Positions 1 to 7,486 of a stretch of DNA of 14,560 bases are shown in pieces. How positions within the stretch are numbered: the stretch's first letter is position 1; each line of letters opens with the position of its first letter. Below the pieces are notes generated by a model. It made no database searches. It saw nothing but the letters and a program-made list of their open reading frames with translations, and was not told the DNA's origin. The position numbers were made by a program, and so were the translations under genes. Source of the stretch: Treponema sp. (lineage in GTDB: Bacteria > Spirochaetota > Spirochaetia > Treponematales > Breznakiellaceae); assembly GCA_031264395.1 (NCBI GenBank), contig JAISEB010000004.1:1-14560 (forward strand), in the 5' to 3' direction.

Positions 1-29
1 CCCCGCGCCACTGAACAGGGACACCACTT

Positions 30-962
30 TCATATATACAATTTTTCCAGACGAATCAATTCTTTGCCGAGCAAAGAAGCGAATTTGACCGGCACGGCGT
101 TTCCAATCTGCCGGTAACAAGAGTTCATTTTTCCGACAAACTCAAAATCTTCGGGAAAGGTTTGTATTGCGGCGCTTTCACGGATAGTCAGGCGGCGTTT
201 CCCGTTGTAATGCGGGATGGCGCATACCCCTCCTTTGCCATTTCCCCGTGCGAGAATAGTAGGAGACGGCTTGTCAGGGTCTGTCTGCCGGTGTCCCGTA
301 AAGTTTCTGAATTCAACCTTGTACGAGGAATATACATGATTTAACATATTATTTTCATTGTCCGGGTCCGGAAAATGGCCTATAGCTTCCCGGATTGAAA
401 CCCATGCTTTAGGCATTCCGTCTTTGCCATTGGTTTTTTTCGGAAACTGAAAAACCATCATGCCATCAATGTCTTTACGCTGGCCTATTATAATCACACG
501 CTGCCTGTTTTGCGGAATTCCAAAATCAGCCATATTGCACAATTTATATGTAGTATTGTAACCCGCTTCAGAAAATTCAGCCATGATCTTTTTGATAACC
601 TTTCCACTATCCAAGCTCAAAATGCCTTTAACATTTTCAGCGATAAAGTATTTTGGCTGTTTTTGTTTTATCACTTGATAATAATGCTTGTATAGTTTAT
701 TTCGTTCATCGTCCGCACTGCGCAGCATATTCGCCATTGAAAAACCCTGGCAGGGGAACCCCCCGACTACTACATCCGTAACGGGTAAATCGGCAATGCA
801 TATCTCTTTTATATCGGCGCATATAATATGGCTTCCAATGTTTTTCCGGTACGTTGCCGCCGCATTTTCATCAATATCATTTGCCCAGACAACTTTGTTG
901 CCGGATGTAATCAAACCTAAATCCAGTCCGCCGGCTCCACTGAATAAAGAAAGAATTGTCAT
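30..962 (-). CDS. DNA (cytosine-5-)-methyltransferase, Dcm/type II family
   Basis: Transfers a methyl group from S-adenosylmethionine to carbon 5 of cytosine in a specific DNA sequence. At 310 residues it is complete and has the conserved motifs in order: SAM-binding FSGAGGLDLG (7-16), catalytic PCQ with nucleophile Cys71, ENV (109-111), QNRQR (151-155), a target recognition region (about 165-255), RESAAIQTFP (261-270), and the closing RQIGNAVP (284-291). The ATG at 962 follows a purine-rich GGAAGG stretch about 9 nt upstream. It is noticeably AT-richer than the mannosidase and other neighbours, which suggests acquisition by transfer. No restriction endonuclease is visible; one could lie left of base 1, or the enzyme could be solitary. 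The recognition sequence cannot be read from the protein. Family assignment is very secure; role (defence or regulation) is open. Confidence 0.97.
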   Translation of the reverse strand: MTILSLFSGAGGLDLGLITSGNKVVWANDIDENAAATYRKNIGSHIICADIKEICIADLPVTDVVVGGFPCQGFSMANMLRSADDERNKLYKHYYQVIKQKQPKYFIAENVKGILSLDSGKVIKKIMAEFSEAGYNTTYKLCNMADFGIPQNRQRVIIIGQRKDIDGMMVFQFPKKTNGKDGMPKAWVSIREAIGHFPDPDNENNMLNHVYSSYKVEFRNFTGHRQTDPDKPSPTILARGNGKGGVCAIPHYNGKRRLTIRESAAIQTFPEDFEFVGKMNSCYRQIGNAVPVKFASLLGKELIRLEKLYI

Positions 963-1007
963 TTTCTATAACCTTCCCCTCCAAAGGGCTTGAGTTTCCA
1001 AGAGGAT

Positions 1008-1037
1008 GTTGTTCAATAACTTCAGCTATTGAACAAC
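1008..1037 (-). repeat. Hairpin repeat, copy 1 (UGAA loop)
   Basis: An 11-bp perfect inverted repeat (arms 1008-1018 and 1027-1037, TATTGAACAAC on the right). On the minus strand the stem extends to 13 bp through one G-U and one C-G pair around a TGAA loop; on the plus strand the same position would be an A-C mismatch. It sits 38 nt after the mannosidase stop and before the methyltransferase start. No T-run follows it on the minus strand, so it is not a classic intrinsic terminator. A second member lies at 7441-7470. Confidence 0.8.
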
Positions 1038-1047
1038 TCTGTTAACT

Positions 1048-1059
1048 CCGGCGCGCCGG
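1048..1059. repeat. 12-bp perfect GC palindrome after the mannosidase gene
   Basis: CCGGCGCGCCGG reads identically on both strands. It lies 16 nt beyond the mannosidase stop codon, directly before the hairpin repeat. On the minus strand it is preceded by a GCCGGC that could also pair with it. It may be part of a transcript-end structure for the mannosidase; no T-run supports a standard terminator. Confidence 0.5.
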
Positions 1060-1075
1060 GCCATGCCGGCGTGGT

Positions 1076-4000
1076 TTACCTGAAATGTACCAGAACGGGC
1101 TTGATTTCGAAGGCCCTGAACTGCAGGACAAGTTCTTTTTCCGAAAACCGGAGGGGTGTGGGGTTTCCTTCGAGCATGTCCGTAAGGTACGCGGACTCGA
1201 TGTTCCGGGAAAAACGCAGCGGCGCCCGTTCTTTTCCGCCGAGGCTTTCGTACAGGCGGATGACGCAGCTTTTGACCTTCCCCTTTTCTGTTTCAGGGAT
1301 CTTTACGCTTTCGGCGATTATTCCACTGGCGTCAATTGAAAAGAAGGAATAATCCCCTGTTCCGCCCTTCGCGGCCCTGCCCCGAGGTTCCGGCGCGGCG
1401 GTATTACATTCCACAACGGCGCCGTCGTTAAGTTCGTACCCCGCGCGGACCACTCTGGATTCACCGAAACTTCCGGTAAAAGGCAGAATGGAATAGGTAA
1501 AGCGCTGTTCTCCCCTGTCCGCGTCTTCGTCGGGGGCGGTGGGGGAACGGAGCAGGGTAAGCCTGACGCGGCCGCCTTCCACATCGTGGCCGTATTTGCT
1601 GTCGTTAAGAAGGGCCACGCCGCCACCCGTCTCTTCCAGGGAAACCCACTTGTGGGCGCAGATTTCAAATTTTGCCCGGTCATGGGGAAGATTCTTGTGG
1701 GTGTTCCGCAGGAGATGGCCGTACTGTACTTCGCAGCGGATCTGGGCCGCGTCTATCGCCGTGTCAAAGGAGACTTTAAGAAGCCGCCGCTTTTCACGCC
1801 AGTCCACTTTGGTGATAAAATCTATCCGCTTTTCCAGCGCGTAGAAAACCGTATCCTGGGTAAGGACGGAAGCGGCGCCTATGTTGTACCGTCTGCGCAG
1901 GATGAAACAGACCGGGCCGTCGGCGGCGACTTCGGTAGACACGAGGCGGGTTTCTTCTTCAAGGTATGTGGTCCAGTCGGAATCAACGTCCCACGCCTCC
2001 CAGAGAACGGGCACGTCCCGCGCGCTTATGAAGCCGTTAAAAACCCCTCCGCCCGCTACGAGTTCCCGTTTTCCCTTTATGTCCCGCAAGGCCGATATTC
2101 TTCCCGCCCCGTCAAAAACGGCCCGGTAGAACGGGGTTTTGAGATTTTTTCCCGAATACTCAAACGGCGAAGAAAGATTCCAGCCGCCCGCATCCGCCCG
2201 GGAAGGCGGTTCCGTTCCCGAAAAACGGGCCCAGCCCATTGAAGGCAGGAAGGGAATAAAGACGGCGGTTTCCCTGCCGTCAAGATCCTTGTAGCGCTGA
2301 ACAGGGAAGATCCCCTGCGCGGCAAGGGCGCGAAGCCCGGTCGATCCGCCGCTCCCCCTAATGGCGGAGGCGGAGGGAACAACGGACGATTTCAGCGCCC
2401 TGATTTTGCCCAGCCCGGCGGCCGGCACGCGTACCGGGTCCCGGCGTTCCCATGAAAGATCGTTGAATACCGTAATCCCCTCCGCACCCGGAGCCAGCTT
2501 TTGCCGCAGCGCCCCTGAAAGCTGCGAAAGTTCCGCTTCAATTGCCCTGTAGGCCGCTTCGGCTTCGGCATAGACCCGGTGTATCGATGATCCGGGGATA
2601 ATGTCGTGAAACTGGCTGGTAAGGAGCAGTTTCCAGTTTTTAAGGAGCTGTTCATGGGGATAGGGAAGCCCCTGTTCCAAGGCCGCCGCCGCGGCAAGGA
2701 ATTCAACATTCCGCAGGGCAAATTCCAGGCGGCGGTTATACATCTTGGTTTTTGCCTGGGTGGTGTAGGTACCCCGGTGCAGTTCCAGGTAAAGTTCGCC
2801 CCGCCATTCAGGCCAGGGTCCGCCCTTTTTGAAGAGGCTGTCGAGCGCCGCCGATACTTTCTTCCAGCCCGAACGGGGAGCCCCTTCAAGGTTTGCAAGA
2901 CGCCGGGCCTCTTCCAGATCTCCCCTCGCCGTGCCGCCGCCTCCGTCACCTTCGCCTATGGATTTAACAACGGCCCCCTGCAGTTCCTTGTGCTGTACCT
3001 GGTCCCAGATTTCCCTGAGACTTTCGGGACTTACCCGGCCGTTGTAACCCTGCGACCATGAGGAAATGTAATGTGTTTTAACGCCCGTACCGTCTATGCC
3101 GCGCCAGATAAAGGTGTCGTAGGGGAAACGGGTAGTATCGTTCCAGTTGATCTTGCTTGTCACAAAATATTTTATCCTGCAGCCCGCAAGAATCTGGGGC
3201 AGCGCCGCCGCATAACCGAAGACATCGGGCAGCCAAAGGGTATCCGCCTCGGTAAAGCCCTTTTCCGATCCCAGCATTTCACGGTTAGCCGCCTTGCCGA
3301 CAAGAAACTGGCGGACAAGGGATTCGCCCCCCGTCACGTTGCAGTCGGCCTCAACCCACATGCCGCCGTTGGGCTCCCAATTTCCCTTTCTAAAGGCTTC
3401 CTTTACGGAGGCAAAAATACCGGGATATTCGTTTTTAACTATTTCAAGCTGACAGGGCTGGCTCTGAATAAACACGAACTCGGGATACTCGCGGGCAAGG
3501 GCCGCCATGTTCATATAGGTCCGGGCCGCCTTGCGCTCCGTTTCCCCTATATGCCAGAGCCAGGCATGGTCAATATGGGCGTGACCTATAAGGTGTACCT
3601 CGGAAACGGTGGGTCCGTTTTTTGCCGCAAGCAGCGGGGCGATTTTTTTTGAGGCCGCCGTAGCGAGTTTTTCGATATTTTCGCCCGGCCGTTTTTCTTC
3701 GCCGCCGTCCGTGTATTCCCCGTCAAAAGGAATTTCCATAAGAGAATCATAAAGTCCTTTTAGAATACGGGCTTTTCTAAGGGAATTGTTGTCCAGGGAA
3801 AGGGCAAGCTCAAAAAGGCATTTTACATCGTAGTAAAGCGAATATACCGGTTCCAGCCGTTCAAGGAGATTTCCGCCTTCAAAGGTATTGGGATAATCGG
3901 GGATCTGCCTTCCCAGGGTAAGCATGATTGTTTTACCCTGAAAAGGATGCATCCCCGGATAGGGGTGGCCTTCGTAGGCTTCAAGGTGAAGAACATGCTC

Positions 4001-4354
4001 CCTGCCGTCCGCGGGAACGGCAATTTTATGATGAAAAGAATTTAAGGCGCCCGCCGGTTTTCCGTCTATAAAGACAAGGGAATCGGCGTTGGGAATGATC
4101 CGGAGAAAGAGACGGCCCTGTTTACCCGCAGCCTTTGGGCTTTTAAAACCCGCCCGGAACCAGCCGCAGTGCCAGGGCGTTCCGTACGGAAACGGGCTTT
4201 TGATTTTTTTCCATTGAGCCTTTTCGGGCGGAGCGCGGAAGGTCTTGTCCGTTTCAAAGTACTCAAAAACAAGCGGGGAAATTTCCCGGTAGCGCAGGGG
4301 CTTAAGGAATCTCAGGTATTGGGTAATGCGGTTTTCCACTTTGGGCGTCAGCAT
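1076..4354 (-). CDS. Alpha-mannosidase, glycoside hydrolase family 38
   Basis: Hydrolyses alpha-mannosides with retention of configuration, probably in the cytoplasm on imported mannose oligosaccharides, since no signal peptide is visible. The 1092-residue protein has the GH38 layout: an N-terminal beta-rich region (about 60-150), the catalytic domain (about 250-600), then beta-sandwich domains. The active site is recognisable: GHAHIDHAWLW gives zinc ligands His260 and Asp262, WLPDVFGY gives nucleophile Asp377 (also a zinc ligand), and SQFHDIIPGSS gives zinc ligand His583. NGGMWVEADCN (329-339) is also typical. It is full length, close to the usual roughly 1000-1050 residues of bacterial members. 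The start is supported by AGGAG 6 nt before the ATG. It is divergent from the beta-CASP gene, and the hairpin repeat lies just beyond its stop. Exact linkage specificity is not determined. The long plus-strand reading frames inside it are shadows. Confidence 0.95.
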   Translation of the reverse strand: MLTPKVENRITQYLRFLKPLRYREISPLVFEYFETDKTFRAPPEKAQWKKIKSPFPYGTPWHCGWFRAGFKSPKAAGKQGRLFLRIIPNADSLVFIDGKPAGALNSFHHKIAVPADGREHVLHLEAYEGHPYPGMHPFQGKTIMLTLGRQIPDYPNTFEGGNLLERLEPVYSLYYDVKCLFELALSLDNNSLRKARILKGLYDSLMEIPFDGEYTDGGEEKRPGENIEKLATAASKKIAPLLAAKNGPTVSEVHLIGHAHIDHAWLWHIGETERKAARTYMNMAALAREYPEFVFIQSQPCQLEIVKNEYPGIFASVKEAFRKGNWEPNGGMWVEADCNVTGGESLVRQFLVGKAANREMLGSEKGFTEADTLWLPDVFGYAAALPQILAGCRIKYFVTSKINWNDTTRFPYDTFIWRGIDGTGVKTHYISSWSQGYNGRVSPESLREIWDQVQHKELQGAVVKSIGEGDGGGGTARGDLEEARRLANLEGAPRSGWKKVSAALDSLFKKGGPWPEWRGELYLELHRGTYTTQAKTKMYNRRLEFALRNVEFLAAAAALEQGLPYPHEQLLKNWKLLLTSQFHDIIPGSSIHRVYAEAEAAYRAIEAELSQLSGALRQKLAPGAEGITVFNDLSWERRDPVRVPAAGLGKIRALKSSVVPSASAIRGSGGSTGLRALAAQGIFPVQRYKDLDGRETAVFIPFLPSMGWARFSGTEPPSRADAGGWNLSSPFEYSGKNLKTPFYRAVFDGAGRISALRDIKGKRELVAGGGVFNGFISARDVPVLWEAWDVDSDWTTYLEEETRLVSTEVAADGPVCFILRRRYNIGAASVLTQDTVFYALEKRIDFITKVDWREKRRLLKVSFDTAIDAAQIRCEVQYGHLLRNTHKNLPHDRAKFEICAHKWVSLEETGGGVALLNDSKYGHDVEGGRVRLTLLRSPTAPDEDADRGEQRFTYSILPFTGSFGESRVVRAGYELNDGAVVECNTAAPEPRGRAAKGGTGDYSFFSIDASGIIAESVKIPETEKGKVKSCVIRLYESLGGKERAPLRFSRNIESAYLTDMLEGNPTPLRFSEKELVLQFRAFEIKPVLVHFR

Positions 4355-4365
4355 GGTTTCTCCTT

Positions 4366-4395
4366 TTGGCTAGTGTGATACTTTTGTGTTAAAAT
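4366..4395 (+). promoter_or_regulatory. Candidate sigma-70 promoter for the beta-CASP gene
   Basis: TTGGCT (4366-4371) and TAAAAT (4390-4395) are separated by 18 nt in the AT-rich part of the divergent mannosidase/beta-CASP gap. The predicted start near 4402 leaves a leader of about 50 nt. On the minus strand the same area offers TTGTCA (4400-4395) as a weak -35 for the mannosidase, with no good -10 at normal spacing. Confidence 0.35.
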
Positions 4396-4396
4396 G

Positions 4397-4450
4397 ACAA
4401 GAATGGCAGCGCGCACCCTTACCCGGCGCGGGAAAATACGCTATTCTTGT
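4397..4450. repeat. Two-part inverted repeat in the divergent intergenic region
   Basis: Outer arms ACAAGAAT (4397-4404) and ATTCTTGT (4443-4450) enclose inner arms CGCGC (4410-4414) and GCGCG (4426-4430). The right outer arm ends 5 nt before the ATG of the beta-CASP gene. It could be a 5' leader hairpin of that mRNA or a DNA site serving both divergent genes. Confidence 0.5.
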
Positions 4451-4455
4451 GGTCA

Positions 4456-5865
4456 ATGGACATAACCTTCTATTCACTTGGGGCGGCCGAAGAAGTGACC
4501 GGTTCCAGGCATGTGCTTGAACTTGACGGGGTGAGTTACCTGATTGACTGCGGGGCCTTTCAGGGGAGCCGCGCGGAGGCGGACCGGAAGAACAGGAATT
4601 TCGGCGTTCCCTCCGGCCGCACAGAGGCGGCGATACTGACCCATGGACACCTTGATCACTGCGGCCTGCTTCCCCTCCTTGTAAAAAAGGGCTACGGCGG
4701 AAACATCTACGCCACTCCGGCGACCCGTGACATTGCCAGCCTTATCATGATGGATTCCGCCAACATACAGGCCCGTGACGCCGTGTATCTCAGGGGCCAG
4801 GCCCGGAAAAAGGGCGAAAAGTTCGACTGGACCCCCCTTTACGAAGAAAAGGACGCGATACAGGCGACGGGCCAAATCGTGGGCGTGTCTTACAACAGGC
4901 CCCTCTTTATCGGCGACGGGGTCAAGCTTGAATTTTACGACGCGGGGCATATTCTCGGTTCGGCCATGGCCTATATCACCGTTAATCGCGGCGGAAAAGA
5001 GGTGCGCGTGCTTGCATCAGGAGATCTGGGCAGAAAGGGCAAGCCCATCATCCGAGATCCCGATCTTCCGCCTCCGCCCGATTACATTATTCTTGAAAGC
5101 ACCTACGGCAACCGCCGCCACGACGACACGGACAGCGCGATGGAAAAACTGGCCGTTCTTGCCAAGCGGACGGTTAGAAACAAGGGGAAAATACTGATTC
5201 CCGCTTTTGCCATAGAACGCACCCAGGAGCTGGTTTATTATTTTCATTCTCTTGTAGATGAAGGGGTTATCCCCGAAATACCCATCTATGTGGATTCCCC
5301 CATGGCGACCAACGCCACTACCATTTTCCAGGTTCATCCCGAATGTTACGATGAAGAAATCAAGGCCGCCTTTATCAAACATCACAAGAACCCTTTTGGA
5401 TTTAACAGCCTGCACTTTACCACCAGTGTCGATGAGTCAAAGGCGCTGAACGATCATCCCGGCCCGCTCATCATTATTTCGGCCGACGGCATGTGCGAAG
5501 CGGGCCGCATTCAGCATCACCTGATCCATAATATAGAAGATCCCAATACCACAATTCTGACCGTCGGCTACATGGCGGAAAACACGCTGGGACGCCGCAT
5601 ACGCAACAAGGAAACTGATGTAAGAATACACAACCAGTGGTTCAGGCGGCGCGCCGAAGTGGAAGAGATAAACACCTTCAGCGCCCACGCCGATTATTAC
5701 GAGGCGGCCGAATGGCTCAAGGCCATGGATACATCCCGGCTCAAACGGATCTTTCTTGTTCACGGTGAACCAAAAGCCCAGTCTGCCTTCCAGACATACC
5801 TTGCGGAAAACGGTTTCCCCAATGTGGAGATTGTCAAGTACGGAAGAACATACGAAATGACCTAA
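4456..5865 (+). CDS. MBL-fold / beta-CASP ribonuclease-like metallohydrolase
   Basis: Predicted cytoplasmic zinc-dependent nuclease of the CPSF73-like beta-CASP family, expected to cut or trim RNA. In the 469-residue protein, THGHLDH supplies His63, His65, Asp67 and His68; AGHILGS supplies His165; SGDLG supplies Asp190; HGE supplies His436. Beta-CASP features are ESTYGN (214-219), SADGMCEAGR (342-351), GYMAENTLGRR (371-381) and NTFSAHAD (406-412). No KH or RNase J C-terminal domain is present. The reading frame extends upstream to a TTG at 4447, but the ATG at 4456 starts exactly at the domain's first strand (MDITFYSLG). No good Shine-Dalgarno is visible for either start, so the start is the least certain part. 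It stands alone between a divergent and a convergent gene. RNA substrate is unknown; RNA processing is inferred from the family. Confidence 0.93.
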   Translation: MDITFYSLGAAEEVTGSRHVLELDGVSYLIDCGAFQGSRAEADRKNRNFGVPSGRTEAAILTHGHLDHCGLLPLLVKKGYGGNIYATPATRDIASLIMMDSANIQARDAVYLRGQARKKGEKFDWTPLYEEKDAIQATGQIVGVSYNRPLFIGDGVKLEFYDAGHILGSAMAYITVNRGGKEVRVLASGDLGRKGKPIIRDPDLPPPPDYIILESTYGNRRHDDTDSAMEKLAVLAKRTVRNKGKILIPAFAIERTQELVYYFHSLVDEGVIPEIPIYVDSPMATNATTIFQVHPECYDEEIKAAFIKHHKNPFGFNSLHFTTSVDESKALNDHPGPLIIISADGMCEAGRIQHHLIHNIEDPNTTILTVGYMAENTLGRRIRNKETDVRIHNQWFRRRAEVEEINTFSAHADYYEAAEWLKAMDTSRLKRIFLVHGEPKAQSAFQTYLAENGFPNVEIVKYGRTYEMT

Positions 5866-5880
5866 GGCGCAATTCCGGGG

Positions 5881-5917
5881 AACGGCGGGAGCCGTAACCT
5901 TTCGCCGTTATTTTTTC
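5881..5917 (+). terminator. Intrinsic terminator of the beta-CASP gene
   Basis: Stem AACGGCG (5881-5887) / CGCCGTT (5903-5909) is followed by ATTTTTTCC. It lies 15 nt after the stop codon of the beta-CASP gene, and its descending arm and T-run run into the last codons of the convergent mscS gene. A competing short stem, ACGGC (5882-5886) / GCCGT (5891-5895), shares the left arm. Confidence 0.55.
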
Positions 5918-7416
5918 CCCGTTTTCACGGCCCGTTTTTTGGGCACAAGCGCCCGCGCCGCGCCCTTTTCCGCCGACGGCAAAATTGCCGCCGGTTGTTC
6001 CGGCGGAAGATTGATCCGGTAATGGGCGGCGGTCATGTTGAGCCCTTCGGCGCGGAAACCTTCCTGTATGTTTTCATGGAGTTCCGAGTAAATCGCCGAA
6101 ACCCGGCTTACTTCTTTCGTATAAAAATTGATCTGGTATCTGCAGTAAAAATCATCCAGAGCAGTTTGAAGAACAAAGGGTTTGGGGCTTTTTTGCACAT
6201 GGCCTGTTGCCAGCGCCGCGTCAATAAGTATGCGGTGCACCGTCTGCCAGGGGGTGTCATAGCCAAAGGTAACGGACGAGTAAAGGACAAGCCCCTCTTC
6301 ATCCTCATCGGAACTTGTGTTGTAATTAATGATGCTTGAGCTTAAGATCATCAGATTGGGAAAGGTAACATACTCGTTTTTATTGGTTTTGACACGGACC
6401 ACCATAAGCGACTTTTCCACCACAAAGCCGGTAGTGTCTTTGATCTGTATCCTGTCCCCCGTTTTGAAAGGCCGCATATAGGTAATAACGAGCCCCGCCA
6501 TCAGATTCCCTATGGCGGAGCTGGAACCCAGGGAAATGATTACCCCCACAAAAACCGAAACCCCCTGAAAGATCCTGGAATCGGCAAGCGGAAGATACGG
6601 ATACACAATGGCCACCGTAAAGGCCCAGAGCAGGAAACGCAGTATGTTAAAGGTCGGCTCCGCCCAGTCGGCGTAAAAACCCGGTATGACAAGCCTTCCC
6701 CGTGAAATTTGGAGCGAAAAAAACTTAAGCCCCCGCAAAACATACCGCGTTATAAAAACAATCATCAGAATGGTTATAAGGTTCGGTATAAAGTGGACCG
6801 CCCCAAGGGCAATATTTTTGAGGGGAATAAAAATATAGCCGAAAAGTATGGAGGCAAGATCCTTTGTGGCCGGGAAGAGGCTGAACACCAGCGGAACGGT
6901 AATAAAAAACTGAAAGGCGGTAACAATATATTTGAATATTCTAAGAAAAAACAAAAGAATATTGATAATCTGTTTGGTGTTAAGAAGTTTGTATTTTTTG
7001 AAGGTCAGCGGCTTTATTTTTTCCCCGCCCGCCTCCTGTATCTTTTTGGCAAAAAACCTGCAAAGACGCCAGAGCAGCATGACAAGCAGGATCTGCACGG
7101 CGACGATTACCAGAGCCAGGCCCAGCCTTTCGGGAAAGGTAAAAGCGCTCGCATCACGGGAAACCGCCGTCTCAATGCTGTCCGTTATTGCTTCAGGCGG
7201 AAAAGGCCGGGCCGGGCCGGGGGCCGGGGTCGGTTCCCCGGCGGGCACAGGCGGGTTTTCCAGTACAGGAGAATCCCCGGCCAAACCTTCGTCCCCGGCG
7301 GGAATTTCACTTACGGCCGGAATCTCGCCTTCGGCCGTAACGCTTTCGGAAGATTCTTGCCCCCAAAGAGAAAAGGAACAAAACAATACTGTCAGAATAA
7401 AAACAAAACAACGCAT
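5908..7416 (-). CDS. MscS-family mechanosensitive ion channel
   Basis: Inner-membrane channel expected to open under membrane tension and release solutes on hypo-osmotic shock. The 502-residue protein starts with a cleavable-looking signal sequence (1-19, ending SLWG before QESS), then an acidic, proline-rich periplasmic segment (20-75, with PPVPAGEPTPAPGP). Hydrophobic segments lie near 97-118, 150-180, 205-225 and 255-275, followed by the pore-lining helix (about 283-313). SLGSSSAIGNLMAGL (296-310), MRPFKTGDRI (314-323) and FPNLMILSSSIINY (352-365) match the MscS pore and beta domain. The tail is basic (KKRAVKTGKK). The extra N-terminal helices make it longer than E. coli MscS (286 residues). 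AAGGA 7-8 nt before the ATG supports the start. The gene follows thrC across a gap with hairpin repeat copy 2, and its 3' end overlaps the convergent terminator. Confidence 0.92.
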   Translation of the reverse strand: MRCFVFILTVLFCSFSLWGQESSESVTAEGEIPAVSEIPAGDEGLAGDSPVLENPPVPAGEPTPAPGPARPFPPEAITDSIETAVSRDASAFTFPERLGLALVIVAVQILLVMLLWRLCRFFAKKIQEAGGEKIKPLTFKKYKLLNTKQIINILLFFLRIFKYIVTAFQFFITVPLVFSLFPATKDLASILFGYIFIPLKNIALGAVHFIPNLITILMIVFITRYVLRGLKFFSLQISRGRLVIPGFYADWAEPTFNILRFLLWAFTVAIVYPYLPLADSRIFQGVSVFVGVIISLGSSSAIGNLMAGLVITYMRPFKTGDRIQIKDTTGFVVEKSLMVVRVKTNKNEYVTFPNLMILSSSIINYNTSSDEDEEGLVLYSSVTFGYDTPWQTVHRILIDAALATGHVQKSPKPFVLQTALDDFYCRYQINFYTKEVSRVSAIYSELHENIQEGFRAEGLNMTAAHYRINLPPEQPAAILPSAEKGAARALVPKKRAVKTGKK

Positions 7417-7440
7417 GATTTTTCCTTTTGTCCATCAAAG

Positions 7441-7470
7441 CTGTTCCAAAACTTCAGTTTTTGGAACAAG
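7441..7470 (-). repeat. Hairpin repeat, copy 2 (UGAA loop)
   Basis: Perfect 10-bp arms TGTTCCAAAA (7442-7451) and TTTTGGAACA (7459-7468). On the minus strand the loop is ACTGAAG, the same CTGAAGT core as copy 1 at 1008-1037, and the stem can continue through C-G closure of TGAA with one bulged A. It begins 18 nt after the thrC stop and ends 25 nt before the mscS start. No T-run follows the stem. Confidence 0.8.
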
Positions 7471-7486
7471 CTTCATCATACGTCTA

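Noticed and set aside
1..29. Edge of a mobile element or restriction gene left of the methyltransferase
   Set aside because: Too short to show any frame, inverted repeat or target duplication.
1586..3652. Several 100-220-codon plus-strand frames inside the mannosidase
   Set aside because: They overlap conserved GH38 coding sequence and lack features of their own.
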